A stretch of DNA of 64,000 nt from Rhipicephalus microplus (lineage: Eukaryota > Arthropoda > Arachnida > Ixodida > Ixodidae). Under the pieces are notes generated by a model, which was given only the letters and a program-made list of their open reading frames with translations, searched no databases and had not been told where the DNA came from. Each line of letters opens with the position of its first letter. The stretch's first letter is position 1. Positions 22,255 through 33,133 of this stretch are shown piece after piece. Both the position numbers and the translations under genes were made by a program. Location of the stretch: contig NC_134710.1 in assembly GCF_043290135.1 (NCBI RefSeq), positions 250,282,092 to 250,346,091 on the forward strand, read 5' to 3'.

Positions 22255-22800
22255 AAAAAAATTGTCCTGAAAGCACCGGTTGCAAGTTGGATACCCAGAT
22301 GATGAACGGGGTCTAGAATTTTTAATGCACTTGGTGTTGCGGAGTGATAAATTATAGAGGCATAATCAAGGCACGACCAGACAAGACTTTTGTACAACTT
22401 CAAGAGGCACTTTTGATCATTACCCCATGTTGTACGTGATAGGAGCTTTAGGACGTTCATCGCTTACAGACATTTCATTTTTACATATTTAATATGAGGA
22501 ATAAACATGAGCTTAGAATCTTAAGTGGTTCCCAGGAGTTTATGCTCACTGCTCACAGAGAGTTGGTCTCCCTTGATCGCAACATTTGGTAGTGGCATTA
22601 CCCCTCGTTTGTTGGAGAAAAGTACGCAACTACTTTTCTGGGTGTTTATTTTAAAACCATTCTCATCCGCCCATTTAGAGAATTTATTCATTCCAAGCTG
22701 TACTTGTTGTTCGCAGATGACATATTGCATGATTTGAAACTCATCAGCACATCATCAACATACATGGAATAAAACATCGTGCTTGGAATTACTGACTGCA
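22255..22800 (-). pseudogene. LINE reverse transcriptase, C-terminal part
   Basis: The minus strand carries the catalytic box as an intact YVDD (about 22760), followed by WADENGFKINTQKS and, in another frame, LYKSLVWSCLDYASIIYHSA and LDPVHHLGIQLATGAFRT. The frames are broken at 22521 and 22460. The end at about 22255 abuts an A/T run. Confidence 0.78.
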
Positions 22801-22812
22801 GGGAGTTCATTT

Positions 22813-23943
22813 TTACAAGAAAGAGTGTGCAACTAAGCACGTCCCCTTGCGGAACACCTGTGTCTCTTGGGTAAATGATCTAGAGAAAGCATTTCCCACT
22901 TTTACGCGAAAGGTTCGGTTAGACAGATAACTTTCAATTGTGTTTAACATGTTCCCATGGATGCCCAAGGCGGCAAGATCGCGTAGAATCCCGAATCCCC
23001 ATGTGGTATCATACGCTTTCTCCAAGTCTAGGAATACCGAAAGTACAAACTGCCTATGAATAAATGCATCTCTGATGTATGTCTCTATGTGAACAAGCGT
23101 GCCTATTGTCGACCTCCCCTCTCTGAAACCACACTGAAGGGGGTCTAGTATACTGTTACTTTCTAGAAAGTGGATTAAGCGCCGGTTTAACATTTTCTCA
23201 TATAGTTTGCATAGACAGCTTGTTAACGCTATTGGACAGTAGCTGGCGGCCAAGGACGGGTCTTTGCCTTGTTTAAGCACTGGGATGACTATTGCTTCTT
23301 TCCATGACAATGGAATATACCCAGCTTCCCATATGGTATTGAAGAGGGTTAGGAGTGTTTTTAGTGCTTCGGGGTGAAGGTACTTGATCATTTCATACAT
23401 TATACGATCACCACCTGGCGCCGAGTTGTTGCAGCACTTAAGAGATGCCTTAAGTTCAGCTAATGTAAATGGGCAGTTGTAAGCCTCACTGCATGGACGT
23501 TTACATTTAAGGGGCAGCCACTCTTTGAGTTCTTTTAATCTTAAGAACGTTTCTGTATAGTGTGATGCACTTGAGACATGTTCAAAGTGTTCGCCTAGGC
23601 AGACTGCCTGCTCCTCCAGGCTCTCACCTTGGCTACTTAACAAGGGTAGGGGGTGTGACTCCCAACCCATTAACTTGTTTACCCTATTCCAAACCTTCGT
23701 TTCGCCGGTGTAAGAATTTATACCAGAGATGTACCTATTCCAACTTTCTTTCTTTGCAAGACGACATGTTCTTCTGGCTTGTGACTTGACCTGTTTGAAA
23801 TTGACGAGGTTTTCAGCTGTTCGGTAATTTCGGAGTAATCTCCAAGCTTTATTTTGACTATTGTGCGCTTTTCGACAATCGTCGTTCCACCATGAGATGC
23901 AGTGCTTATTAGTCATTTCGTTGGTTTGCTTAATACATTTCAC
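22813..23943 (-). pseudogene. LINE reverse transcriptase, main domain
   Basis: This 376-aa frame starts with the linker after the endonuclease (HCISWWNDDCRKAHNSQNKAW) and contains canonical non-LTR RT blocks: NNSAPGGDRI, WKEAIVIPVLKQGKDPS, SYCPIALTSCLCKLYEKMLN, QCGFREGRSTIG and FLDLEKAYDTTW, which holds the first catalytic Asp. It frameshifts at about 22870, just before the YVDD box. The long open stretch suggests moderate age. Confidence 0.88.
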
Positions 23944-23974
23944 TGCAGTGTCAATAATAAAACCTGTTAGGTAA

Positions 23975-24220
23975 TGATTGATTGATTGATATGTGGTGTT
24001 TAACGTCCCGAAACCACCATATGATTATGAGAAACGCCGTAGTGAAGGGCTCCGGAAATTTCGACCACCTGGGGTTCTTTAACGTGCACCCAAATCTGAG
24101 CACACGAGCCTACAACATTTACGCCTCCATCGGAAATGCAGCCGCTGCAGCCGGGATTCGAACCCGTGACCTGCGGGTCAGCAGCCGAGTACCTTAGCCA
24201 CAAGAGCCGCGCGGTGGGGC
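23975..24220 (-). mobile_element. tRNA-derived SINE (Ruka-like), copy 2, inside the LINE
   Basis: Same family as 20691-20928 and 63205-63445. The minus strand has the tRNA-like head with B-box GGTTCGAATCC (24154-24164) and ends with a (ATCA)n tail. The A-box end is altered (CAAGAGCCGCGCGG on the plus strand). It separates the LINE endonuclease and RT frames, so it inserted after the LINE. I could not find a clear target duplication. Confidence 0.85.
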
Positions 24221-24398
24221 TGACTTGGTGTTCCAACGAGGAAAGTCAGGTGAGCATGTATCTTCTTTTGTTAACTTCAACATAATCGGGAAGTGGGCAC
24301 TCCCAAAGGGGTTCTTGAGAACGGACCACTCCAGATATGGAATTAGTGTACTCGAAACAATACTAAGGTCTATAAAAAAGTATGTGTTGTTTGTAGTG

Positions 24399-24904
24399 CT
24401 ATAATATGTTGGTTCTTTTTTTGTTCAGTAAACATGCACCTGACAAAAACAGAACGTGTTCCATTAGGCGTCCTCGCGGGTCTAAACGGGATACGCCCCA
24501 TAGGGGATTATGTGCGTTTAGATCACCGACTATATATGGCGGAGGAAGTTCATCAATGAAGCTTTGAAATTGTGTCTTCGAAAGTTGATAGCGCGGAAGA
24601 ATGTAAATAGAAGTAATTGTTAGTAGCTTCCCAATTATCACTGCTTGGACAGCAACTGCCTCAAGAGAAGTTCGGACGTTTAATTGCTTACAGGCAACAC
24701 CTTTATCAACTATTATAGCGACACCGCCCGAAGAGGCGGCAGCGTTGTCACGGTCTTTGCGGAAGATGGCATCAAGTCCGTCTTCCGCTTGAGATGTGTT
24801 TTCTGAACACACAGCACCTTTGGAGTATGTTTTTTAAGTTCTCTAATATCATCGAGGTTGTGGAGAAGTCCTCTCATATTCCACTGTAAGATCTGTGTGT
24901 CCAT
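24399..24904 (-). pseudogene. LINE APE-type endonuclease domain
   Basis: Two overlapping frames carry ILQWNMRGLLHNLDDIREL (N-terminal strand with the metal-site Asn), then SSGGVAIIVDKGV, then YIVGDLNAHNPLWG with the catalytic GDxNAHN motif. These blocks and their order are typical of the endonuclease of I/Jockey-group elements. A frameshift near 24790 separates them. The C-terminal SDH motif is not seen. Confidence 0.82.
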
Positions 24905-25040
24905 TTTAGATGTGTTTTGTGCTGTGTGCTCAAGGATAGAAAATTAGCTCACGGGCCCTTTCCAGGAGCCATGACACGAGATTTTTCTTTTTTAGATCGG
25001 TCGACGGAGTCGCGTCGATCCTTAGGCGCTGGCTGCGCCC

Positions 25041-25994
25041 TCACGCTCGGTGTTGTGTCCATTGCCTCGTGCGGGGCGCTGGACACGCGCTCTTGCGAGC
25101 GCTGCATTTGTTGTGAGGGCCTCGCCTCAAAAGACGAGAACTTCGTGGCCCCCATTCCGGAGGTTGGTGGGTCCTTCTTGGATGGTGGAGCAGCACTGGC
25201 TGCAACCGCCGAGGGGGCGGATGACGCATCGCCGGCTCACTACGCGTGTGCCATACAGCCGCTGGAGGCCGTTGTGGCGCTGCCCCCTGACGCGCCACTT
25301 CGGCAAAGCTGGTTTCTGGTAGGTAGGACACCTGCCTACATGCCTCCTTAAATGAAATGTTTTGTTTTACTTTAATTGTGACAATTTCCTTTTGTTTTTT
25401 CCAGCATGGGCATGACCGTGAGTATGCGGCATGCTCCCCATTACAGTTCGCACAATGAAGAGAGTTTTCAGAGGCATCAGATGTGTGTTCTTCAGCACTG
25501 CATTTCGCGCAAGTTAGGCAGCCTCGGCAGTTCTGTGAACTGTGGCCGAACTGCTGGTATTTGAAACTAAGAGGGTTTGGTATATATAGCCTCACTCGAA
25601 GCCTGATGTACCCAGCCTCGATGGAGTCGGGCAGTACACTTGAATTGAAAGTAATTATCAGGTGCTTAGTCTGGACATCTTTGCCATCTTGCCTCATCCT
25701 AATTCATTTCATGTTGATGACATTCTGTTCACTGAAACCCTCCAGGAGTTCAGCCTCCTTCAGCCCTAACAGGTCATCATCTGAAACAACGCCACGGGTA
25801 GTGTTTATGGTTCGGTGTGGGGTTACTATTAAATTGGTATCTTCAAAGTTCACTAGATTAGGCAGTCTCTCATACTGTTTCTGGTCGCGGAGCTCTAACA
25901 AGAGGTCACCACTTGCCATTCTCGATGCTTTATATCCTGGGCGAAACATTTCCATCAAAGACTTCGAAACTAGAAAAGGTGAAAGTGTTAGCAC
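25041..25994 (-). pseudogene. LINE ORF1 (nucleic-acid-binding protein)
   Basis: The minus-strand frames 25704-25994 and 25041-25697 form one protein with a frameshift at about 25700. After an N-terminal domain (TNLIVTPHRTINTTRG, DLLGLKEAELLEGF) comes a cysteine-rich region: FGHSSQNCRG, CLTCAKCSAEEHTS, HCANCNGEHAAYSRSCP. The first knuckle has lost a Cys (KYQQFGHS for the usual KCQxFGH). A Pro/Arg-rich tail follows. Such ORF1 proteins coat the LINE RNA. Confidence 0.82.
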
Positions 25995-26039
25995 TGGTTT
26001 GCTGGGTGTGTCAGCGTGGATAACAAGGAAACGGGGAAA

Positions 26040-26662
26040 AGATACTCACTGGTGACCAAAAAACGGGAAGACTTCATCTGTGCGCCCTCTTTTCTGAGGG
26101 CGATCAGCGAGTGGGGAAAAGAAACTAGCCATATGTAAATGTTTCATTTTCGGCAGCGGCGCCAGCCACCCACCATGGAGTCCTACAAGGGGACGCTGCA
26201 GGGTCTGTAAGTACAGGCCCTGCAGACGCCAGCTGTACGCCACCACTATAACCTAATATGGTGTATCTAAGGTAGGATAGCCACACAGGGTTAACCCTTA
26301 CCGCCAGGAAACACGGAAGTCAATGGAAGAGAGTAGAGGACAGGGAAGATTTAAAGTAAGAGAAAAGACGAAGATGTGAGGGGGAGACAGGAAAAGGGGA
26401 CTGCCGATTCTCCCGGGGCGGGTCAATCCAGGGGTGCCGTCTACGTGAAGCTGGGGCCGAAGGGGTGTGTTGCCGCCGCTGGGGGGCCTTAAAGGTCCAA
26501 TCACCCAGCATTGGCTTAACCCCCAGGATCCCCTTTTCCCCCGACATGGCGAAGCCACACACGGCTAGGCGTGGGAGGGGGTTAAAACCCCCTTGTTAGC
26601 TCGGGTCCGTGGTGTCGCTACACACCAAACGCCTGCCTGCGCAGACGCCCTTGCGGGGAGAC
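26040..26662 (-). other. LINE 5' untranslated region
   Basis: Positions 26480-26662 match 12415-12592 closely (shared blocks AGGTCCAATCACCC, CACGGCTAGGCGTGGGAGGG, CACCAAACGCCTGC), although the two LINE copies differ completely in what follows. This marks the common 5' end. No conserved frame was found; short frames here are incidental. Confidence 0.65.
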
Positions 26663-26702
26663 CGAAATACTCTTTACTATGGAGGTCTGTTGTAATGAGG
26701 TT

Positions 26703-26868
26703 ATACTGTATGTTCGAATTAACCATTGCAAGTGCTTGCACGTTCGAATTACCAGGCATTTACATTAATTGGAATACACATAGCTTTAATGGGACCACAA
26801 CGTGAGTTCTAATTAATCAAAAGTTTGAATTAAGCATGTTCAAATTAATAAAATTCAACTCTATAAAG
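26703..26868. mobile_element. fragment of a pogo/Tigger-type MITE
   Basis: This segment is the reverse complement of 30554-30695 with moderate divergence (shared AAGTGCTTG, TTCGAATTACC, ATTGGAATACA, GACC..A.CGTGAGTT). The right end AATTCAACTCTATA corresponds to the CAGTCGAATCTC terminus of that element. It is a truncated copy. Confidence 0.65.
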
Positions 26869-26919
26869 GTTTAATGCTATTACCATATTAGCAGAAAGAG
26901 AAAAAAGGAAATGATGTAC

Positions 26920-27482
26920 CTTAACAGGCAGATCAAGGCTCATTATCTTGTTGCAGACTAGCAGCTCCATGCCATTATCATCCTCGAGCAAGGCCACCAA
27001 CTCGCAGTCCTGGCACACCTTGTTCTTGAGATCGCGCATTAGTGGCCCCATGCCAGGCTCGTTTGAGTTGTATGGGTTACCCACCATGCGCCCCTGGAGG
27101 AAGTCTTCCTGCTGCGGGTCTTTCTCAAGAGTCACCAGGAACTCGCCTAGCTCGTTTTCCTCAGGGTGGATCAATGAGCAGAGCCGTTCAAAGATAAACA
27201 CCGGTGTTCGAAGGTCCTCCAGTCCATAACGGCCTAGCGTTGCGACGCACACTGCCATGAAAGCTTCAGTCTCCGATTCTGTGCCTGTTGTCATTTCTTC
27301 TAGCAGTGTCAACAATTTTTCTTGCGTCTCATCGATCAACTTTGTGCGCTGAACCACTAGCTTGCGCAGAGACAAGTAGCCATTGAGCACACATCCAACA
27401 AGACGTGACTTATATTGCTGCCGGATGGAGTTCACTTCAATGAACGATGAAAGCAGCTCTGTGAGCATCTTCAGGGCAAAAC
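26920..27482 (-). CDS. UBR4: UBR4 exon 4 of those visible
   Basis: This is the best conserved exon: 563 nt, phase 1 in and phase 0 out. It encodes [17 protein letters not shown]..., [83 protein letters not shown], and [21 protein letters not shown], ending [11 protein letters not shown] before donor GTACATCAT. These blocks are almost unchanged from human UBR4 and identify the gene beyond reasonable doubt. UBR4 is a giant N-degron E3 ubiquitin ligase acting in cytosolic protein quality control; this region belongs to the helical scaffold ahead of the C-terminal catalytic module. Confidence 0.97.
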
Positions 27483-28477
27483 CTGCATGTAGAGACACCG
27501 TCAATGTTTTCCTGACGAAAGTACAACAGACAACTAGAACAAGTATGTACTACACTTAACAAGTGCTCTCTCTATAGGTGTGGATCATGCAATTATTAGG
27601 ACTTAGCATACTTTTAAAGAATAAATGCGCATAACTTGTGGAGGGCTAGATCGAAGAGTTGGCCCACAAATGTCACTTATGTACTATTCAAAGATTCTTT
27701 GAACTTCCAAGAGTGATTTTGTAAACCAGCTTAAGCCTGCATAAGATGCTTGACTACGCCATACACATAAAACAAATTTCCTACAAGTTATATTGCCATT
27801 GCTGTAAATATACAATGGAATAACTATCACATGTTCAATTCCTTATTGAAAAAATTGTAGAGCAAAGTACGCAACAGTGTCTGAGCACAAGAAACTCATA
27901 TGAATTGCTTTTACATAACTAAATAAGGTTTCCCAGAACAGTAAAAGATTGTTAATTTGGAAAATCAGACAATTTAGACCTGTTCTTTGGCTCTAGTGTG
28001 GCATACATTTATTTAATTATATCAAACTCTCATTATGTGGATATATTTGAACGCATCATGTGCAAAGCAAAAAAGTGAAAGAGGTGTCAGCATCAAACCG
28101 ACACAGTGTGTGGCATAGTCCACACCCTGATCATTGGTCTTTCAAGAGTCACATTACCGTAATTATTGGAATCTAGGCCGATAGTTTTTAAAAAATTTTC
28201 TTGTATCAAACCCCAGGGTCGGCTTAGATTGGCGGATTTTAAAAAACGCGACATTATTCATTGAGAAAAGCGGTGCACAACTATCGCCACCTAGACTACA
28301 TTGTAGCCGTTAGTAGCCGAGCCAACACCTGGCTTAAGTACACACTTGAGGCCGCTATTTTGATCTTTGTGGTCAGTGTTGGGGTGAGCAGTTAATCATT
28401 TCGAGTCGCCCTTTCAGTGGTCTGTGTATGGAATAGCTCAATGGCAAACAGGCGGTGTCATTATAGTGCCGCTAACA
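27483..28477. other. UBR4 intron; one degenerate DNA-element end
   Basis: No gene recognised. At 28155 a TA is followed by CCGTAATTATTGGAATCTAGGCCG, resembling the end of a pogo/Tigger-type element related to those with CCGTAT termini. No partner end is evident. Confidence 0.4.
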
Positions 28478-30015
28478 CAGTGAAATCTTAATAGAACGAA
28501 CCCCACATTAACAAACCTTTCAGATTAACGAACTTTTAAAATCCCATGCCAACTCCAAATAGTTTCGATGTAAAATTATTTCACTACTACATACTTCAGA
28601 ATACGGAACTTTTTAGATAACGAGCCATGTCCTCGCGACGCACAAGCAGCAGACGACGATCTCCAGGAGCGACCATCGGGCCAATGGCGAGGCGAGCTGA
28701 GGCAACATGGGGGCCATGGCCAATCAAGGGCCTCAAAACGACCTTCAAACATTTGATCTTTGTGCGCTTGTTGTTAAAGGGAAGAGCCAGATGAGGCAAA
28801 AAAGTTAAATACTGGGAAATGCTCTTTCCGATGAGCCCAAGAAGCCGGCTCCTGGCCCAAGCATTGCGAAGCTATAATTTTTTTTAAATCGCTGTTTTCT
28901 CGCCATTTCCAGAAAAATTTTTGCTGCCTAGGTGGGTGAAATGAATTTTCCGGAGCACTTCTGCACAGTTTTCAGTGTAGATATTTTGGAACCAGATAGA
29001 AAAAGGGTTCCAAAAACTGAAAATTGAGTTTCAAAAAATCGATTTTTTTTGCCATACACATTTTTTGCATAACACATTAGCGCATTTGACGGCCCAGTGA
29101 AAGACAGGCCTTGTGGGCAGCAGAGCTGCAATTAAAAAAGCCAGATTAAAGAGCATTATGCGTGTCCATTTTATACTTACAAGGCTAAACCAGCATGCTA
29201 TGCAGAATAAAGCCAAGAAGGTGTACCCCCTGAGCTTTCGTTTTAGGTCAAGTGCAGGGATTGGAATTAATGCATTGGAAGTAGTGTCGTTGGCGGAAGC
29301 AGCCAGCTTGTCGGCCAAAACATTCCCTTGTATCTCACGGTGCCCTGGCACCCAGCAGACAACGACATGCTGTTTTGATGTGTACAGTGTGCACAGAAGT
29401 GAGTAAAGTGACACCAGCACGGGGTTCTTGTGTTTTTTAGGAGTTTTCAGGGCTTTGACCAAACTTAGCGAATCTGTGTATATTACCGCCTTTTGTAATT
29501 TTATCTGTTTGATGTGTTTTACGACCGCCAGTATTGCGTAAGCTTCTCCTGTGAAAATGCTTGCATCAGGATGAAGAACACCGGCCTCGGAAAAGGATTG
29601 GCCTACCACTGCATATGATACAGAAGCGTTAGACTTTGACGCATCGGTGAAAAACTCTGGGCATGTGTATGTTGTAGTTCTAGGAAGTATGCATATATGC
29701 GTGCAAGTGGTGCGTGCTTTGTGACTTCAACAAAAGAGACATCACAGTCTATAAGCTTCCACTGCCACGGTGGCTGGAGACCTTCAAAAACACGCACAAC
29801 CCGCAGACTTCTTTAAGTAAACGTGCATTTAGTGCTCAATTGTGCATTTTTTTTATGAAAAAAGTTTAAGGACCCACCGTTTTAAACGTAAGTCATTTAG
29901 GTCAATGAAATATAAGTATTTAAGGTTAATTTTTGGGCTTTCACTATATTGACTTTCCAAAATAACGAACGAATTGCCGCAGCCTCCCGAAGTTCGTTAT
30001 ACCGAGCTTTCACTG
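28478..30015. mobile_element. pogo/Tigger-type element containing a LINE fragment
   Basis: The left end CAGTGAAATCTTAATAGAACGAAC is mirrored by GTTCGTTATACCGAGCTTTCACTG at the right; TA follows at 30016-30017, while the left flank reads CA. Internal sequence near both ends has element-like TTCGTTA and AACGAA motifs. A LINE RNase H fragment (29045-29797) lies inside, presumably a later insertion. No transposase frame remains. Confidence 0.65.
29045..29797 (-). pseudogene. LINE fragment with RNase H domain, catalytic blocks mostly intact
   Basis: Frames 29603-29797 and 29031-29609 on the minus strand join linker sequence (VRVFEGLQPPWQWKLIDCD) to RNase H. Catalytic blocks FFTDASKSN (in the offset frame near 29650), IFTGEAYAILAVV, VIYTDSLSLVKAL and VVCWVPGHREIQGNVLAD are present. 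The usual GNELAD is GNVLAD. After KRKLRGYTFLALF the fragment ends near 29045. It belongs to the same LINE group as 10620-12592. Confidence 0.82.
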
Positions 30016-30553
30016 TATATCTTCGAATATTTTAGGTCATGAGCTCACCTTGCCGAAATAAATTGTTTGTAGTCAAAGCGCCTGTGCTCTCATTCATTGT
30101 CGAAGCTTTCCTCACTCTTGCATTTTCTCAGCTGTTTCGTTTTTCCTAGCCAGTACGCTGAAAAACGTATGGGCCTGGTTCCACTGTATTTGAATAGTTA
30201 GGCCTGTGACAGGGGCCAAATGGGTCAGCACGGTAACGTGTATAATGAATTTCAGCAAAGTGTGCCTTCTATCATTTCTGTGTTATTTCAATGTCAACTA
30301 AAATGTCCATTACACTTCACAAAACCCTGAGGCCATGTTCCGTTTACTGAGAGATGACTAAGGCTGCAAAATACAAGTAGAAAACCAAATGTGTTAGAAG
30401 GTATCTTCTGTTTAAGCAGCAGTTCAGTTTAAGAGATTTACATTTACTGAGTCTACTGCATCACAGATTACCTCTCCCTACTTTGCCAAATAAATGTTGT
30501 CAAGAAGCCAATACATTACACCTAATGCATAGCAAGGAAGTATGTCACAAATA
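30016..30553. other. UBR4 intron without recognisable gene
   Basis: Nothing recognised. Confidence 0.45.
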
Positions 30554-31608
30554 CAGTCGAATCTCATTAATTCTAACACGCTTAATTCGAACTCACGATG
30601 AGGTCCCGTCAAAGCTATTTGTATTCCAATGGGCGGAAACGCCCGGTAATTTGAACGCACAAGCACTTACGACGGTTGATTTGAACATACTGCGCTCCGA
30701 AAATGCTCTCAGTACCCCACCTTATGCCGCAGCGGCACCTGCGACACCTCAACGCTGCGCACGAAGGAAATGAAAAGGAAAGAAAAGGCTGCGGTAGAAT
30801 GTTTGCTCTCTCTCAAATGCCGATCTGTGACGCGCCCGTGTCACGCTTCTCCCTTTTCCGTCCTTGCCACGTAAAGACCCTTCTCCTTTCAACACCGAAC
30901 GCAAAGAGAGAGAGGGGAAAAAAAGAAAGCTGTCGCTGGGTTGAATGAATGTGTGGTTGAAGGAAAAAAAAAAAGGCAATATCTCTGCAGCCCTTGCCCC
31001 TTGCGGGAGCACGGCTATGCGCATTGAGGGAGGGAGGGGGGGGTCTCTAACAGGCCGGTGCCATGCTTTCCCCTTTCCCATCCCTGCCCACAGCCCTTCT
31101 CCTTTCAATGACACGTGCAAAAAGAAAAAAAAAAATGCTGTGGAGTGTCGGTTTTCTTTCAAATGCCGATCTGCTTCTCTCCGCGTAGAGACGCTCCACC
31201 TTTCTCGTCATATGCTAGCCATGCTGCGGAGCGGAGAGGCTCCACTACGCAGTCGTCGTTGTCTTTAGAAAGTGTCAAAGCTGGACATTTTTGCGCGCAA
31301 CTTCTCTTGCCAGGAGAGCGCTGAAGCCGAAGTAGAAATACTTTGCAAACTGCATGCGAAATTGATTGACTCGCTGCATGGCAAACGTGTGCAGATGTGC
31401 ATCACCGATTACTTCAGTTAATAACGGATGTCATGTGATTTGTGAATAAATGTATGTCTTCTGAAACTTCCCCCTCGTGTGTTAGCTCAATGCACATGTG
31501 CCACTGCATGGAGAGCCCTCCGTTTATTTAGCTCTCATTAATTCGAAGTTGTTTTATTTCGAACAAACTTTCCGGTCACTTCGAGTTCCAATTATCGGGA
31601 TTCGTCTG
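30554..31608. mobile_element. pogo/Tigger-type non-autonomous element with TA duplication
   Basis: It starts CAGTCGAATCTCATTAATTC and ends with GAGTTCCAATTATCGGGATTCGTCTG. TA flanks both sides (30552-30553 and 31609-31610). The sub-terminal TTAATTCGAA motifs recur in inverted form at 31545-31560. The 1,055-bp interior has poly-A/poly-G rich stretches but no transposase. The fragment at 26703-26868 is an inverted partial copy. Confidence 0.78.
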
Positions 31609-31692
31609 TAGTTCATTAAGATATGATAAAAAATGAAAGTACACAGCAAGCCATAGCAAACCAATTAGCCCAAAAAGGGAAGAAGCATGTAC

Positions 31693-31933
31693 CCTGTGAA
31701 AGGTCCGCATTGAGTGTAGTCTCCTCAAGCACAGTGAGCTGTTCAATTTCAGAAGTAATGAGGTCTCCAAGGTGTGGAAGTAGGCCTTTGATGGCCAGGT
31801 AGTGCTTCCAGTAGTCAGGACCAATAAGGCTCTGGTAGAGAGACAGAAACTTTGCTCCACTCTCACCGGCTGTGCCTAGGTCATCCAAATATGTTGTGAG
31901 CAGGTCCAACATTTCCCGGCACCTCGATGGAAC
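31693..31933 (-). CDS. UBR4: UBR4 exon 3 of those visible
   Basis: 241 nt, phase 0 in, one base out. It begins VPSRCREMLDLLTTYLDDL after acceptor GTTTTTCAG and ends EETTLNADLSQ plus G before donor GTACATG. It matches human IPSRKQQVLDLLTSYLDEL, LYQKLITSAHWKVYL, and LITKEIARLLALEEATLSTDLQQG. The leftover G pairs with GT of the next exon to give the conserved Gly (QG|FALK). The acceptor needs no unusual motif. Confidence 0.95.
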
Positions 31934-32182
31934 CTGAAAAACATGAGTAACAACCCTTATAGACTTTTACCAGATTTTGGCATAACAACCAGACAAATGC
32001 CTTGTACAGGTCATGAAGAGACAATCATGCCTGTGAAGTACTACACCGAAGTTCAAAGTCTGCTTGAAAAAATGAGCTAAGAGCCAATTTAGGAGGCCTA
32101 GTATAGTCTCTAAAATAAATAGCTGTGAAGTTATTTAAAGTACTTAAGCTCAATATTTGTGTTTGGCTACGTTTAGACTTAA

Positions 32183-33129
32183 AGGGCCACTCACCAGGTT
32201 TGACGATTTTGAGCTGACAAGCGCAATGCGTAGATGAGGCGTTCACGATCACGTCTGCTAAAATTTGCAACGCTGCACGCCGTGGAAATGGGTCAAATTT
32301 CAAGATGAACGATGCTCCCTCTTCCTTTCGCGGATGCGCCGCGGCCAGAGAATGAGGGCATGACGTGCGCGTATGAATGGCCCTACGTACATGGCAATGC
32401 AGTGACGTTGGCCCTCTACGTAGACGACTGGGCTCTGACGTTGCCGAGAGTGGCACGTGACATGGCGAAAATTATTGAACACGACATGCGTAGTTTACGC
32501 ATTGGTTGCTTAAAAAAGATTAATAAAACTTTAGATAAATAATGCGGTGCAATAAGAGAGCGTGAGCTTTCTTTTTATTTTCATCTTTTCCCTGTGAATT
32601 GCAACGAGATGCGGGACTAATGTGCTGGCGTTTCGCATGCGTTCGTGTTGCCGTGGTCAGTGCATCGAGCAGACGACAGCCGTGGAACACTCCTACGTGT
32701 TCGTGCACTCATTGTGCTCATCTATTCTACCGTGTCTAAGCCAGCGTTTCCAAACCATCCCGCAGAAGAAACAGGCAGTAAGCCTCAAAACAACGATGCC
32801 CCCCCCCCCCCCCCCGAAAAAAAAAAAACACCGCCCGCGTGCATGGGGGTCGGGCTTGTTCGGCTAGGCTACGCCATGCACACGTGACCTCTTGGTCGGA
32901 TGCCGGAGAGGGTAGGAAAGAGATTTGGTTTGCGAAGACTATGCGGAGTAGCGGCAAGGCTTTCGAGCTCGCCTCCTCTCATCCTCTTTTTGTGCCGCTT
33001 CAAAAAAGCAGTTTTCTCAGCTCGTAATGACCAGATTCAAAAAATTTTGTAGCAAAATGTTCCTCATCGGACAGTCAACCACTTCCATGGTCTAACTAAA
33101 ATTTGGTATCGGGCCTGGTGACTGGCCCT
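32183..33129. mobile_element. TTAA-flanked non-autonomous DNA element (AGGGCCACTCACCAGG termini)
   Basis: It begins AGGGCCACTCACCAGG and ends CCTGGTGACTGGCCCT, a 16-bp inverted repeat with one mismatch. TTAA is present at both borders (32179-32182 and 33130-33133). It is 947 bp and contains a C17 tract (32799-32815) directly followed by a purine run. No transposase frame. Same terminal family as 2429-3342. Confidence 0.78.
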
Positions 33130-33133
33130 TTAA

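Larger units (their letters stand above)
22255..26662 (-). mobile_element. LINE (I/Jockey-type non-LTR retrotransposon), long copy interrupted by a SINE
   Basis: In minus-strand order: 5' UTR (about 26040-26662), ORF1 with cysteine-rich knuckles (25041-25994), an APE-type endonuclease (24399-24904), and reverse transcriptase (22255-23943 and beyond). The sequence stops in the RT C-terminal part at 22255, so RNase H is lacking. A SINE sits at 23975-24220 between endonuclease and RT. The 5' UTR matches 12415-12592. It runs in the same orientation as UBR4, in the intron between exons 4 and 5. Confidence 0.88.

Noticed and set aside
24917..25351. 144-aa plus-strand ORF
   Set aside because: It is antisense to the LINE ORF1 Pro/Arg-rich tail and has no independent similarity.
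26298..26558. two overlapping minus-strand ORFs with LINE-like repeats
   Set aside because: They lie in the LINE 5' UTR; the homologous region at 12415-12592 does not preserve the frame.
32312..32542. plus-strand ORF with a VxLYVDDWAL-like string
   Set aside because: The string recalls an RT YVDD box, but no other RT block surrounds it and the context is a TTAA-flanked MITE; coincidence.
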